Below are positions 36,510 to 45,365 of a DNA stretch of 64,000 nucleotides, one piece after another. A program made the position numbers and the translations under genes. The notes beneath the pieces are model-generated. The model made no database searches and was not told the DNA's origin. It worked only from the letters and a program-made list of their open reading frames with translations. How positions within the stretch are numbered: the stretch's first letter is position 1; each line of letters opens with the position of its first letter. The stretch is from NCBI GenBank assembly GCA_047501485.1, contig JAZDRN010000001.1, forward strand, positions 558,001 through 622,000, written 5' to 3'. Source of the DNA: Ancrocorticia sp047501485. Lineage in GTDB: Bacteria > Actinomycetota > Actinomycetes > Actinomycetales > Actinomycetaceae.

Positions 36510-36893
36510 CGTTCGCCGCCCGAGGGAGTCCCGCCCGCGGTTGGGGTGGCACCTTGCGTGATCAGTGACACCTTGCTCGATCCGTGACGGCCCGCGCGAT
36601 CCGTGACGGCCCGGGCAGTGGCGAGAGCGTCACATATCGCCACCGGCGTCACTCGTTCACGGGGACCGGCGGGGATGAAGGACCGTCCCGCCCGCGGTAA
36701 CACCTATGCGGTGGTGCCCCTACTTCTTTTGTTAAGCCGCCGGGGACCTCCCCGGCTACCCGAGAAGGCCTTCTCCATTCTCGTGGGCCTCGCCGGCAAG
36801 AAACTGTTAGCCGACCTGCAGCCTCCTCGCCGGCAGCAATTTTCGCCGGCAGGCTTTTCACCGGAAGGAGACTGTTCGCCGGAAGGAATCTCC
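36510..36893. other. Intergenic region with two families of short repeats
   Basis: No gene is seen in this strip between the convergent deoC and add. It contains a 19-bp tandem repeat (36556-36612) and, near 36795-36890, a run of imperfect CGCCGGCAG / CGCCGGAAGGA units spaced 15-25 bp apart, many followed by TTT. Seen from the minus strand the second family lies directly 3' of add and may help to end its transcript. Confidence 0.5.
36556..36612. repeat. 19-bp tandem repeat, three units
   Basis: Units GCGTGATCAGTGACACCTT, GCTCGATCCGTGACGGCCC and GCGCGATCCGTGACGGCCC follow each other without gaps. The last two differ at one position; all share GATCxGTGAC. Function unknown. Confidence 0.8.
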
Positions 36894-37865
36894 CTAGAAG
36901 TCGGCGAGGCCGCGACCCGCCTCGGTGAAGGCCGCCTGGGCGGCGTTGCGCGCCACCAGATCGAGGAGCTCCGGAGATAGCCCCGCCTCGACGGCTCCGC
37001 GGCGGTATTCGTAGCGTAGATCGGTTGCGCTGGTGGTCGGGTTGTCCGTGTTGAGCGTGACGGGAACGCCCGCCGAGAGCAGGGCGTGCACCTGATGTTC
37101 CGCGAGGCTGGGGGAGGCCGCCGTCTGGACATTGCTCGTCAGAGCGGTCTCCAGGGTCACGCCGCGTTCGGCGAGCAGCTCCATGAGCTCCGGGTCCTCG
37201 GCCGAGCGGACCCCGTGCCCGATCCTCTCGGCTCCCAGTTCGGTGACGGCGACCCTCACATTCTCCGGGCCTCCCGCTTCCCCAGCATGGATGGTGACGT
37301 GCATCCCGGCATCGCGCGCACGCGCGAAAGCGGGAGCGAAATCCTCCAAGGCGAATCCCTGCTCGTTGCCCGCCATATCCACCGCGCACCACACGTCGGG
37401 AGAGGCGAGGATGGTGTCCATCTGCTTGTGAGCGGAATCCGCGCCCAGGTCCCTGACCACGATGGCGATCTTGCCCACGGGCAGACCGGTGCGCAGTGAG
37501 CCCGCGATGATGCCGTCGTCGATGGCCTCGACGACGGCATTGGGGTCCAGTCCCGTTTGAGAACTGATGAACCAGGGGCTGAAGCGCAGCTCCACGTAAT
37601 CGAGGCCGCCGTCGAAGGCATCCTGTACCGCGTTGTCGCCGGCGACGCGCCAGTCCTCCAGGCTGCGCAGGTAGGCGGCCGCGTTGTCGATATAGGTGAG
37701 ATAGCTGCGCAGGCTGTCCACGGTCTCGGGTGCGACCACCCGTTCCCTGATCTGGCGTGGGGTGGGTGTGGGCAGTCCGGAACGGCGAGCGGCTTCCACG
37801 AGCTGACTGGGTCGCAGGGTCCCCTCCAGGTGGCGATGCAGATCGATCATGGGGCGGGCGGTCAT
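36894..37865 (-). CDS. add: Adenosine deaminase
   Basis: A 323-residue zinc enzyme converting adenosine and deoxyadenosine to inosine and deoxyinosine. Zinc and catalytic motifs: DLHRHLEGTLRP at the N-terminus, HAGEAGGPENV with His and catalytic Glu, ELGAERIGHGVRS, and TLNTDNPTTSATDL with the metal-binding Asp. The ATG at 37865 has AGGAGA just upstream; an in-frame ATG at 37907 is less likely. It faces deoC and works with pnp downstream of adenosine uptake. Confidence 0.93.
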   Translation of the reverse strand: MTARPMIDLHRHLEGTLRPSQLVEAARRSGLPTPTPRQIRERVVAPETVDSLRSYLTYIDNAAAYLRSLEDWRVAGDNAVQDAFDGGLDYVELRFSPWFISSQTGLDPNAVVEAIDDGIIAGSLRTGLPVGKIAIVVRDLGADSAHKQMDTILASPDVWCAVDMAGNEQGFALEDFAPAFARARDAGMHVTIHAGEAGGPENVRVAVTELGAERIGHGVRSAEDPELMELLAERGVTLETALTSNVQTAASPSLAEHQVHALLSAGVPVTLNTDNPTTSATDLRYEYRRGAVEAGLSPELLDLVARNAAQAAFTEAGRGLADF

Positions 37866-37973
37866 TTTTCTCCTAGGGCCTGTTGCGAGCGCGTTGGGGC
37901 GAGGCATGGGTGGTGCTGGGGGGAGGCACGATGCCTGCCAGGCGGAGCGGACCCTGGCCGCTCCTGAGAGAAG

Positions 37974-38004
37974 GTGGGGGCCTGACTAGATATCAGGCCC
38001 CCAC
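37974..38004 (-). terminator. Terminator of the pnp-phosphohexomutase operon
   Basis: A perfect 12-bp stem, GTGGGGGCCTGA with TCAGGCCCCCAC, has a 7-nt loop. It lies downstream of the mutase stop on the minus strand and upstream of add. Confidence 0.75.
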
Positions 38005-38116
38005 CCGGTGGTGTTGCGATGGTGGTCGATGGTGTACCGGGCGGGCTCGGCCGGCACACGGCGCGAGAAGGGGACGTTCAGTGCCCCGCGCGATACCGAG
38101 AGGGTTGGCTGATCGC

Positions 38117-39802
38117 TCAGCTCAGCCGCAGCGCGGCGGCGACGTCGGCCTTGAAGCGCTCCAGCCGATTGTGGGCGATCTCCTTGGCTCCCTCGAGGGC
38201 GTCGGGGGCGACCACCGGCGAATAGACCTCCAGGTAACACTTGACCTTGGGTTCGGTTCCCGAGGGGCGGATGATCACCCGATCGTCCTGCTCGGTGAAC
38301 CACGCGATGCCGTCCGTGGCGGGCAACTCCTCGGAGCCCTCGCTCAAGTCCCAGACGCGCGAGACCTTGGCTCCTGCGAGCTCCGCCGGTGGAGCCTGCC
38401 GTACTTTCGCCATGGTGGCGGGGATGACGGAGAGGTCATCGACACGGACCGTGACCGGACCGGAGAGATAGACGCCGTGGCGAACATAGAGGCGGTCCAG
38501 CTCCCCCAATAGATCAGAACCGGAATCGCGGAGCCTCGCCGTCAAGAACGCCAGCATGAGACCAGCCGAGAGGCCATCCTTATCGCGTACCGCCTGAGGG
38601 TTGACGCAGAAACCGATGGCTTCCTCGTACCCGAACACCAGGTTGCTGGCGCGAGCGATCCACTTGAATCCGGTGAGCGTCGCCTCGTAGTTCACGCCGT
38701 GCGCCGAGGCGATCTGCTCCAGCAGGCGGGAGGACACGATCGAGGAGGCGAGAGTCGCCGAGCTTCCCAGCAGGGCGGCGCCTTCGGCCACGTACTCACC
38801 CAGAAGCGAGCCGATCTCATCGCCGGAGAGCTGACGCCAGGTGTCGCCGTCGGGCACGGCCGCCGAACAGCGATCCGCGTCCGGGTCGGAGGCGATGACG
38901 ATGTCCGCGTTGACCTTGGCCGCGAGTTCCTTGGCCAGGTCGAGGGCTCCAAGTTCTTCCGGGTTGGGGAAGGGAACGGTGGGGAAATCCGGGTCCGGTG
39001 TGCACTGCTCGGGAACCTCGACGATGTTCGTGAAACCCGCCCCGTCCAGGATGCGGCGCATGATAGGGGTTCCCACCCCGTGCATGGCCGTGTAGACGAT
39101 CTTGATGTCGCGCGAATAGGCGGCGGGGATGAGTTCGACCGTCTGGTTGATGTAGTCCTCGATCACCGACTCGTTGATCGTCTCATAGCCATCCGCCAGG
39201 GGAATCTCGTCCGCCGGGGGAGCCTGGGCAATCAGGGCGGCGATCTCCGCATCCGCCGGGGGAACGAGCTGCACGCCCTTGCCGTCCTCGTCGGCGCAGC
39301 GCCCACCCAGATAGACCTTGTAGCCGTTGTCCTGAGCGGGATTGTGCGAGGCGGTCACCATGACGCCGGCATCGGCGTTGAGGTGTCGCACGGCGAATGC
39401 CAAGAGCGGGGTGGGAAGTTCGCGCGGCATGATAAGCGCCCGGATACCGGCGGCCGTGGCGATGGCGGCGGTGTCCTCAGCGAACTCGCGCGAGTGGTAG
39501 CGGGCGTCGTTGCCGATCACAAGGAGGGCGTCGTCGCCGACCTTCTCCTTGAGGTAGGCGACCAATCCGGCAGCGGCGCGGCGCACCACTGCCCGGTTCA
39601 TGCGGAAGGGGCCGGGTGCCATAGCGCCGCGCAGGCCGGCGGTGCCGAACTGCAACGGGCCGGAGAAACGGTCGTCCAGCTCCGCGATCGCCGCGGCGTC
39701 CCCACCTTCGGCGCGATCCAGCAGCGCGCCGAGCTCCCTGCGGTCGTCCTCGGAGGGATCGTGGGCGATCCAGTTGCGGACCTGGGATACGTTGTAGCTC
39801 AT
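38117..39802 (-). CDS. Phosphohexomutase family enzyme (phosphomannomutase/phosphoglucomutase; possible phosphopentomutase)
   Basis: A 561-residue alpha-D-phosphohexomutase. Motifs: FGTAGLRGAM near residue 51, the phosphoserine loop VMVTASHNPAQDNGYKVYLG near 142, the metal loop SDPDADRCSA near 307, the sugar loop FGYEEAIGFC and the phosphate loop RPSGTEPKVKCY near the C-terminus. It follows pnp with a one-base overlap (TAATG). Coupling to purine nucleoside phosphorylase argues that it moves phosphate on ribose or deoxyribose (1- to 5-phosphate), the step between pnp/deoA and deoC, instead of or besides acting on hexoses. No DeoB-type phosphopentomutase is visible in the window. A similar pnp-pmmB pairing is known in mycobacteria. 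Confidence 0.88.
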   Translation of the reverse strand: MSYNVSQVRNWIAHDPSEDDRRELGALLDRAEGGDAAAIAELDDRFSGPLQFGTAGLRGAMAPGPFRMNRAVVRRAAAGLVAYLKEKVGDDALLVIGNDARYHSREFAEDTAAIATAAGIRALIMPRELPTPLLAFAVRHLNADAGVMVTASHNPAQDNGYKVYLGGRCADEDGKGVQLVPPADAEIAALIAQAPPADEIPLADGYETINESVIEDYINQTVELIPAAYSRDIKIVYTAMHGVGTPIMRRILDGAGFTNIVEVPEQCTPDPDFPTVPFPNPEELGALDLAKELAAKVNADIVIASDPDADRCSAAVPDGDTWRQLSGDEIGSLLGEYVAEGAALLGSSATLASSIVSSRLLEQIASAHGVNYEATLTGFKWIARASNLVFGYEEAIGFCVNPQAVRDKDGLSAGLMLAFLTARLRDSGSDLLGELDRLYVRHGVYLSGPVTVRVDDLSVIPATMAKVRQAPPAELAGAKVSRVWDLSEGSEELPATDGIAWFTEQDDRVIIRPSGTEPKVKCYLEVYSPVVAPDALEGAKEIAHNRLERFKADVAAALRLS

Positions 39803-40626
39803 TACTTCTCCTCGTCGATGCGGGTGATGATCGCGGCCAGAAGCTTGGAGATGCGCGGGCCTGCCTCGCGGCCCGCCTCCAGCACTTCGGCGTGGTTCAA
39901 CTGCTGACCGGGTGCGAAGCCCGCGGCGTGGTTGGTGACCAGCGAGATTCCGAGAACCTCCACGCCGGCCTCGCGTGCGGCGATCGTCTCGAGGGCGGTG
40001 GACATGCCTACCAGATCCGCTCCGAGCAGGCGGGCCATCTTCACCTCGGCCGGGGTCTCGTAGTGTGGGCCCGTGAACTGGGCGTACACACCTTCGGGTA
40101 GGGAGGGGTCGACCTCGTGCGCGATATCGCGCAGGCGCTGGGCGTAAGCGTCGGACAGGTCGACGAAGTTGGCTCCCTCGATGGGAGAGCTGGCCGTCAG
40201 GTTGATGTGGTCGCGGATGAGGACGGCGGTGCCCGGCCCCCATTCGGCCACTGTGGAGCCGCATCCGTTCGTCAGCACGGCGATCTTCGCACCCGCCGCG
40301 GCGGCCGTGCGCACTCCGTGGGACACGGCGCGTACGCCCTTGCCCTCGTAGAAATGGGTACGGGCGCCGAGCACCAGGGCGTGGTGTCCCGACTGCAACC
40401 GCAACGACGTCAGCACGCCGGAATGCCCCTGGACGCCCGAGACTGAGAAGCCTGGAACTTCCGCGGCGGGTATCTGTGCCACCGGTTCGCCGATGAGCTC
40501 GGCGGCTCCGCCCCATCCTGAGCCCAGGGTCAGGGCGATATCGTGTTGTGCTACTCCGGTGCGTTCCGCGATGACTGCGGCGGCCTCGGCGGCGAGGTCT
40601 GCCGGTGATGATGTCGTTTTCTCCAT
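39802..40626 (-). CDS. Purine nucleoside phosphorylase
   Basis: A 274-residue trimeric-type PNP that splits inosine, guanosine and their deoxy forms with phosphate. Motifs: TLGSGWGGAAELIGEP (phosphate site), ARTHFYEGKG, TNGCGSTVAEW, FTGPHYETPAEVKMARLLGA (split: GPHYETPAE is the core), VGMSTALETIAAREAG and NHAAGF. It is the first gene of a two-gene minus-strand operon with the phosphohexomutase. Its promoter faces that of dapE in the 150-bp divergent region. Confidence 0.94.
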   Translation of the reverse strand: MEKTTSSPADLAAEAAAVIAERTGVAQHDIALTLGSGWGGAAELIGEPVAQIPAAEVPGFSVSGVQGHSGVLTSLRLQSGHHALVLGARTHFYEGKGVRAVSHGVRTAAAAGAKIAVLTNGCGSTVAEWGPGTAVLIRDHINLTASSPIEGANFVDLSDAYAQRLRDIAHEVDPSLPEGVYAQFTGPHYETPAEVKMARLLGADLVGMSTALETIAAREAGVEVLGISLVTNHAAGFAPGQQLNHAEVLEAGREAGPRISKLLAAIITRIDEEK

Positions 40627-40776
40627 AACACAAAGTTACAGCCCTTCGCCCGCCCACGCATCCCACAGATTTCAGCATCCTTGCCCTGTTATCGTAGCCC
40701 GGGCGTATTGGCGTGTTTTCCGTCATGAGATCGGCTTTTCATGGGACAATCACGCTGCTTTCGCTAGTCTTGACCC

Positions 40777-41898
40777 ATGGACTTGCCCACGGATGTAGTC
40801 GACCTTGCCGCAGTGCTCGTTGATATCCCCTCGGTTTCAGGAAACGAAAAGGAGATCGCCGACGTCGTCGAAGACGCGTTGCGCGCTTGCAGCCATCTGG
40901 AGGTGCTGCGCGACGGCGACACCGTCATGGCACGTACGAACCTCGGCCGAGCCTCCCGGGTGATTCTCGCGGGCCATCTCGATACGGTCCCGACGGCCCG
41001 GAACGTGCCGGGTGTCTTCACCAGGGAGTCCATCGCGGCGGACGGCGCCCCGCCGGCACCATGTCGGGTCGAAGAGGCTACGACGTTGTGGGGCAGAGGC
41101 TCGGTGGATATGAAAGCCGGGGCAGCGATCTTCCTCGCGTTGGCGCGCGAGCTGACGAGCCCCCGGCTCGATGTGACATGGGTTTTCTACGACCATGAGG
41201 AAGTGGAGGCGAGCCTCAACGGGCTGGGACGCGTCCAGCGCAACCACCCCGATTGGCTCCGGGCGGATATGGCGGTACTCGGCGAGCCGACCAGCGGTGC
41301 CATCGAGGGAGGCTGCAACGGTACGATGCGCCTCCACATCACAGCCCACGGTGTCGCCGCGCACTCGGCGCGCCCGTGGATGGGAGTGAACGCCGTGCAC
41401 CGTATCGGCGAGGTGTTGCTGCGTCTGGCACGATGGGAACCGCAGGTCCATCGCGTGGGAGGGCTGGAGTATCGCGAGTCGCTGTTGGCAGTCGGCGTCG
41501 AGGGCGGGGGAGCCCGGAACTCGGTGCCCGATTCGGCGACGGCGATCGTCAACTTCCGTTTCGCGCCGGACCGCAGCCCCGCCCAGGCGGAAGCGTACGT
41601 GCGTTCGCTCTTCGCCGGTGAGGACCTGGACATCGAGGTGACCGACAGTGCTCCCGGAGCCGCACCGGGTATGGATCATCCGGATTTCGCCCTCCTCGCT
41701 GGGGAACTGAGCCGGCGCGGTGTGGGAGAACCGACGGCCAAACTCGGGTGGACGGACGTCGCGAGATTCGCCGGGCTCGCGATACCCGCGATCAACTGCG
41801 GACCGGGTGATCCGACCCTGGCCCATCGGGTGGATGAGGCCTGCCCGATCTCTCAGATCAGGCAGTTGCACGAAACGTTCACCGCCTGGTTGCTGTGA
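40777..41898 (+). CDS. dapE: Succinyl-diaminopimelate desuccinylase
   Basis: A 373-residue M20-family zinc hydrolase of the succinylase branch of lysine and diaminopimelate synthesis. Metal motifs: ILAGHLDTVPTARN near residue 65, LWGRGSVDMKAGAAIF near 108 and YDHEEVEASLNG with the catalytic Glu near 140. LGEPTSGAIEGGCNGT and the dimerisation domain follow; the last metal His is in DPTLAHRVDE. It is divergent from pnp and 31 bp precede the next gene. Length and motifs fit actinobacterial DapE better than other M20 peptidases. Confidence 0.9.
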   Translation: MDLPTDVVDLAAVLVDIPSVSGNEKEIADVVEDALRACSHLEVLRDGDTVMARTNLGRASRVILAGHLDTVPTARNVPGVFTRESIAADGAPPAPCRVEEATTLWGRGSVDMKAGAAIFLALARELTSPRLDVTWVFYDHEEVEASLNGLGRVQRNHPDWLRADMAVLGEPTSGAIEGGCNGTMRLHITAHGVAAHSARPWMGVNAVHRIGEVLLRLARWEPQVHRVGGLEYRESLLAVGVEGGGARNSVPDSATAIVNFRFAPDRSPAQAEAYVRSLFAGEDLDIEVTDSAPGAAPGMDHPDFALLAGELSRRGVGEPTAKLGWTDVARFAGLAIPAINCGPGDPTLAHRVDEACPISQIRQLHETFTAWLL

Positions 41899-41929
41899 GG
41901 TGGGCCTCGTACATGCCACACTAGGTCCT

Positions 41930-42904
41930 ATGACTCTTCATTCACGATCTCATCAGCGCGGTCCGGCGCTACTGCGGGGAGAGCAGATTCCCGCTCTCAC
42001 CGCGGACGCCTCCCTGTTGGCACCGGAACAGGGCTCGGAGTGGGCACGGCAGGACCCATGGCGAGTCATGCGCATCCAGGCGGAGTTCGTCGAGGGTTTC
42101 GGAACGTTGGCTGATCTGGGCCCCGCCGTGTCGGTCTTCGGGTCAGCGCGGATCGCTCCCGAGGATCCCATATATCGTATGACGGAGGAGGTCGGCCGCC
42201 TGCTGGCCCAAGCCGGGCTGGGCGTCATCACCGGTGGCGGTCCCGGTGCCATGGAGGCGGCCAACAAGGGCGCCTCGGAGGCGGGTGGAACCTCGGTCGG
42301 ACTGGGAATCGAGCTTCCCTTCGAGCAGGGGATAAACGATCAGGTCAATCTCGGGATCAACTTCCGTTACTTCTTCGTTCGCAAGACGATGTTCGTGAAG
42401 TATTCGCTGGGCTTCGTCGTGATGCCCGGCGGTTTCGGCACCCTGGACGAACTGTTCGAGGCCATCACCCTGGTGCAGACCCGCAAGGTCTCCTCGTTCC
42501 CCATCGTCCTCGTCGGGCGCGAGTACTGGTCGGGCCTCGTGGATTGGATCCGCGGCTCCCTGGTTGCCAACGGCATGGCGGGCGAGGCGGACATACACCT
42601 GTTCTCGGTGGTGGACACAGCCGAAGAAGCCGTTGAGGCGGTGCGGCAGGGGATTCACAACCTCGCCAATGCTCGCCGGGCAGAGTCGGCGAGGGCTCCG
42701 AAACCCGAGGCATCCGCCAATGCCGGATCGGTCAACGGCGCGGCGCGGATCCGTGGGAAAATCGTTCGCGCCAACGGCAAACGGCCCGAGGCCGTCGAGC
42801 GAGTGACCGACGACGGCGAAGCGCTCGCCCCTCCGGCCGACGACGTGAGCGGCGGCGACGGCGTCGAGTGGGAACCGGTGGCAGACAACCCCTCCGAACC
42901 GTAG
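41930..42904 (+). CDS. LOG-family (TIGR00730) protein
   Basis: A 324-residue protein with a Lysine-decarboxylase-like / LOG Rossmann domain. Motifs: FGSARIAPEDPIYRMTEEVG, ITGGGPGAMEAANKGA, and the family hallmark PGGFGTLDELFE. Well-studied relatives are nucleoside-5'-monophosphate phosphoribohydrolases, which release cytokinin-like bases or nucleobases from nucleotides. The C-terminal 80 residues after the domain are hydrophilic and low in complexity. The ribosome-binding site is weak; ATG 41930 was taken as the first plausible start after dapE. Confidence 0.85.
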   Translation: MTLHSRSHQRGPALLRGEQIPALTADASLLAPEQGSEWARQDPWRVMRIQAEFVEGFGTLADLGPAVSVFGSARIAPEDPIYRMTEEVGRLLAQAGLGVITGGGPGAMEAANKGASEAGGTSVGLGIELPFEQGINDQVNLGINFRYFFVRKTMFVKYSLGFVVMPGGFGTLDELFEAITLVQTRKVSSFPIVLVGREYWSGLVDWIRGSLVANGMAGEADIHLFSVVDTAEEAVEAVRQGIHNLANARRAESARAPKPEASANAGSVNGAARIRGKIVRANGKRPEAVERVTDDGEALAPPADDVSGGDGVEWEPVADNPSEP

Positions 42905-43059
42905 GACCGGGCGCCGATCACCCCGGCAGGACTGCTGTTTCCGGGCGGTCGCAAGGCTTTCAGGGGCACGCGACATCGAACTACTGGGACAACTGGGGCG
43001 CGCCCCCGGTACAATGGAGCTGTTGTCGGTATCACTCCGCCGACGGGAAGGAATGCACC

Positions 43060-43227
43060 ATGGCAGCCATGAAGCCTCGCACTGGGGATGGCCCCCTTGA
43101 AGTAGAGCGTGAAGGGCGAGGAATCGTCGTCCGAATCCCCGTTGACGGCGGCGGCAGGCTCGTCCTCGAGTTGAATGACGAAGAGGCAACCGGTCTTAAG
43201 GAAGCGCTCGCACAGATCGAAAGGTAG
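43060..43227 (+). CDS. DUF3117 family small protein
   Basis: A 55-residue protein, MAAMKPRTGDGPLEVEREGR followed by GIVVRIPVDGGGRLVLELND and EEATGLKEALAQIER. The whole length matches the actinobacterial DUF3117 family, found in nearly all members of the phylum and of unknown function. GGGAAGGAA precedes the ATG. A terminator follows. Confidence 0.9.
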   Translation: MAAMKPRTGDGPLEVEREGRGIVVRIPVDGGGRLVLELNDEEATGLKEALAQIER

Positions 43228-43244
43228 TGTGAACTTCTGACGTG

Positions 43245-43271
43245 GAGGGAGTACCCGATGGGTGCTCCCTC
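43245..43271 (+). terminator. Terminator after the DUF3117 gene
   Basis: GAGGGAGTACCC pairs with GGGTGCTCCCTC (12 bp, one wobble) around a 3-nt loop GAT. Confidence 0.75.
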
Positions 43272-43319
43272 AATTGCTTGCGGTGGTTCCTGGCGCCCTT
43301 CTGGCGCCGCAGCAGGCCT

Positions 43320-43949
43320 CTACCGGAGCGTGGCCAGCAGAAGACCATCTCCCACCGGCACCAGCGCTGTGCGCAGGTCGCTCGATTCCAGGAGATCCTT
43401 GCCGAGATTGCGGATGGTGACAACGTCGACTTCCCGGCGGGCAGGATCGGCGACCCTGCCGTTCATGAGAGCGTGAGCCAATACCAGGAGCCCTCCGGGA
43501 CGTAGCATGCGCAATGCCTCCTGGACATCCCCGGGCGCCTCCAGTGGGTCGCCGTCCACGAGAACGAGATCGTAGGAACGGTCCGCCAGGCGGGGCAAGA
43601 TATCGGCACTGCGGCCATTGATGATGCGAGCGCGGCCTGCCCGAATGCCCGCGCGGGCGAAGCTGGCCCGCGCGCTGTGCTGAGCCTCGGACTCCACATC
43701 GATCGTCGTCAGCATGATGTCCGACGTCGCCCGCAGCAGATGGAGCCCCGAGACTCCGGTGCCCGTTCCCACCTCGACGGCCGAGCGGACGCGCGAGGTC
43801 GCCGCCACGACTCCCAGGAACGCGCCGGTGGCCGGTGAGAGGGCCGGGATGTCGTATTCGCGCGACTGCTGCCGTGCCTGGATCGTGATGGCATCCTCCG
43901 TGCACACGTCCTCGGTGTAGGCCCACGATTGGGTCTGGTCGGCAGGCAT
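43320..43949 (-). CDS. SAM-dependent O-methyltransferase
   Basis: A 209-residue class I methyltransferase of the small-molecule (catechol-type) O-methyltransferase family. Motif I is VEVGTGTGVSGLHLL near residue 58, then LTTIDVESEAQ (motif II acidic residue), DLVLVDGDPLEAPGDVQEAL (metal and SAM motifs) and LRPGGLLVLAHALMNGRV. The ribosome-binding site is AGAGGAG. The substrate is unknown. A relative next to or near sigE and mrp is known in mycobacteria; here it follows mrp with a terminator between. Confidence 0.85.
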   Translation of the reverse strand: MPADQTQSWAYTEDVCTEDAITIQARQQSREYDIPALSPATGAFLGVVAATSRVRSAVEVGTGTGVSGLHLLRATSDIMLTTIDVESEAQHSARASFARAGIRAGRARIINGRSADILPRLADRSYDLVLVDGDPLEAPGDVQEALRMLRPGGLLVLAHALMNGRVADPARREVDVVTIRNLGKDLLESSDLRTALVPVGDGLLLATLR

Positions 43950-43990
43950 GAGGCTCCTCTCTGTGGCTACAGGCCTATGTTACGTTACGA

Positions 43991-44028
43991 GAGGGCTGGT
44001 GATTCGCCGAAACGAACCATCAGCCCTC
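43991..44028 (-). terminator. Terminator after mrp
   Basis: GAGGGCTGGTGATTCG and CGAACCATCAGCCCTC form a 16-bp stem with one mismatch and one wobble around a 6-nt loop, between mrp and the O-methyltransferase gene. Confidence 0.7.
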
Positions 44029-44089
44029 AAGCACAGGCGGCGGGCTCTTCGCCCAGCCCGAACCTATCGGCACGTGTCGAGCGCGGCCC

Positions 44090-45220
44090 CTAGACCGGGG
44101 TAACGCTCAGGCCGCGTCCCGACAGATTGCGCGAGCGGCGTGCCAGGCCCGAGGCCACCTTGCGCAGTTCGGCCTGCGCGGGCGAATCGCCCTCCTGGAT
44201 GGCCCACGGTGCGCCGGTGTCCCCACCCTCGCGGATCTCGGTTTCCAGCGGAATCTCGCCTAGAACCGGAACCTCGTATCCCAGGAGGCTGGACAGCTGA
44301 GCGGCCACCGTCTGGCCGCCGCCACTGCCGAAGATGGTGTTCTTGGAGCCGTCGGGCATCGTCATGTAGGACATGTTCTCGATGACGCCGGTGACCCGCT
44401 GGCCCGTCTGCTTGGCGATCTGGCCCGCGCGCTCCGCAACCTCTGCGGCGGCGGCCTGCGGGGTGGTGACCACAAGCACCTCCGAGTTCGGGATGAGCTG
44501 GGCCACCGAGAGCGCGATGTCTCCCGTGCCCGGGGGCAGGTCCAGCAGCAGCACGTCGAGATCTCCCCAGAACACGTCGGAGAAGAACTGTTCGAGGGCG
44601 CGGTGAAGCATCGGGCCACGCCAGATGACGGGCGAGTTGTCCGGGATGAACATGCCGATCGAGATGACCTTCACCCCGTGGGCGACCGGCGGGATGATCA
44701 TGTCGTCGATGCCCTGGACAGGAGTATCGACCCCGAGCATGCGGGGGATGGAGAAACCGTAGATATCGGCGTCGACGAGGCCCACCTTGAGCCCCTCGGC
44801 CGCCAGCGAGGCGGCGAGGTTGGCGGAGACCGAGGATTTGCCCACGCCGCCCTTACCCGAGGCAATGGCGTAGACGCGGGTCAACGAACCCGAGTTGGCG
44901 AACGGGTTCTTGCGTTCGGGGGCGCCTCCGCGCAGCTTGGACTGCAGTGCGGAGCGCTGCTCCTTGTTCATGGCACCCATGGTGATGTTGACGGCGGTGA
45001 CACCTTCGAGCGCACCGACTGTCTTCTGAACATCGGACTGGATGGTCTCGCGTAATGGACATCCCGCGGTGGTGAGCAGAATGTGAACTGAAACGACGCC
45101 GGCGTCGCTGACTTGGACATCATCGACCATGTCTAGTTCGGTGATAGGACGGCGGATCTCCGGGTCGATAACGCTCTCGAGACTTTTGCGAATCTCATCG
45201 GGGGTAATCATGTTCTCCAT
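44090..45220 (-). CDS. mrp: Mrp/NBP35-family ATPase, iron-sulfur cluster carrier
   Basis: A 376-residue P-loop protein. Residues 1-95 form a MIP18/DUF59 domain (VIDPEIRRPITELDMV, TTAGCPLRETI), and the rest is the ParA-like ATPase with the deviant Walker A IASGKGGVGKSSVSANLAA near 115, VDADIYGFSIPRMLG and LLLDLPPGTGDIALSV. The CxxC pair that carries the cluster in ApbC-type proteins is missing: after ENMSY comes MTMPDGSKNTIFG. I believe this is usual in actinobacteria. ATG 45220 and 45211 are both possible starts. Confidence 0.9.
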   Translation of the reverse strand: MENMITPDEIRKSLESVIDPEIRRPITELDMVDDVQVSDAGVVSVHILLTTAGCPLRETIQSDVQKTVGALEGVTAVNITMGAMNKEQRSALQSKLRGGAPERKNPFANSGSLTRVYAIASGKGGVGKSSVSANLAASLAAEGLKVGLVDADIYGFSIPRMLGVDTPVQGIDDMIIPPVAHGVKVISIGMFIPDNSPVIWRGPMLHRALEQFFSDVFWGDLDVLLLDLPPGTGDIALSVAQLIPNSEVLVVTTPQAAAAEVAERAGQIAKQTGQRVTGVIENMSYMTMPDGSKNTIFGSGGGQTVAAQLSSLLGYEVPVLGEIPLETEIREGGDTGAPWAIQEGDSPAQAELRKVASGLARRSRNLSGRGLSVTPV

Positions 45221-45365
45221 GGTACTCGCCGTGACTTGGGACTCGCGAACACCCGGAGCTACCTCACAGCTGCCGAACCGGCCCTACGCTAGAGCGCGGA
45301 CGAGTATGCTGGCTCGTTGCACACGTTGATGCTTCCCCTCATCCCTCACGACAATCCAGGGCGAT

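Noticed and set aside
36556..36890. Possible CRISPR array in the repeat-rich intergenic strip
   Set aside because: The units are tandem or irregular without unique spacers of constant length, and no cas gene is near.
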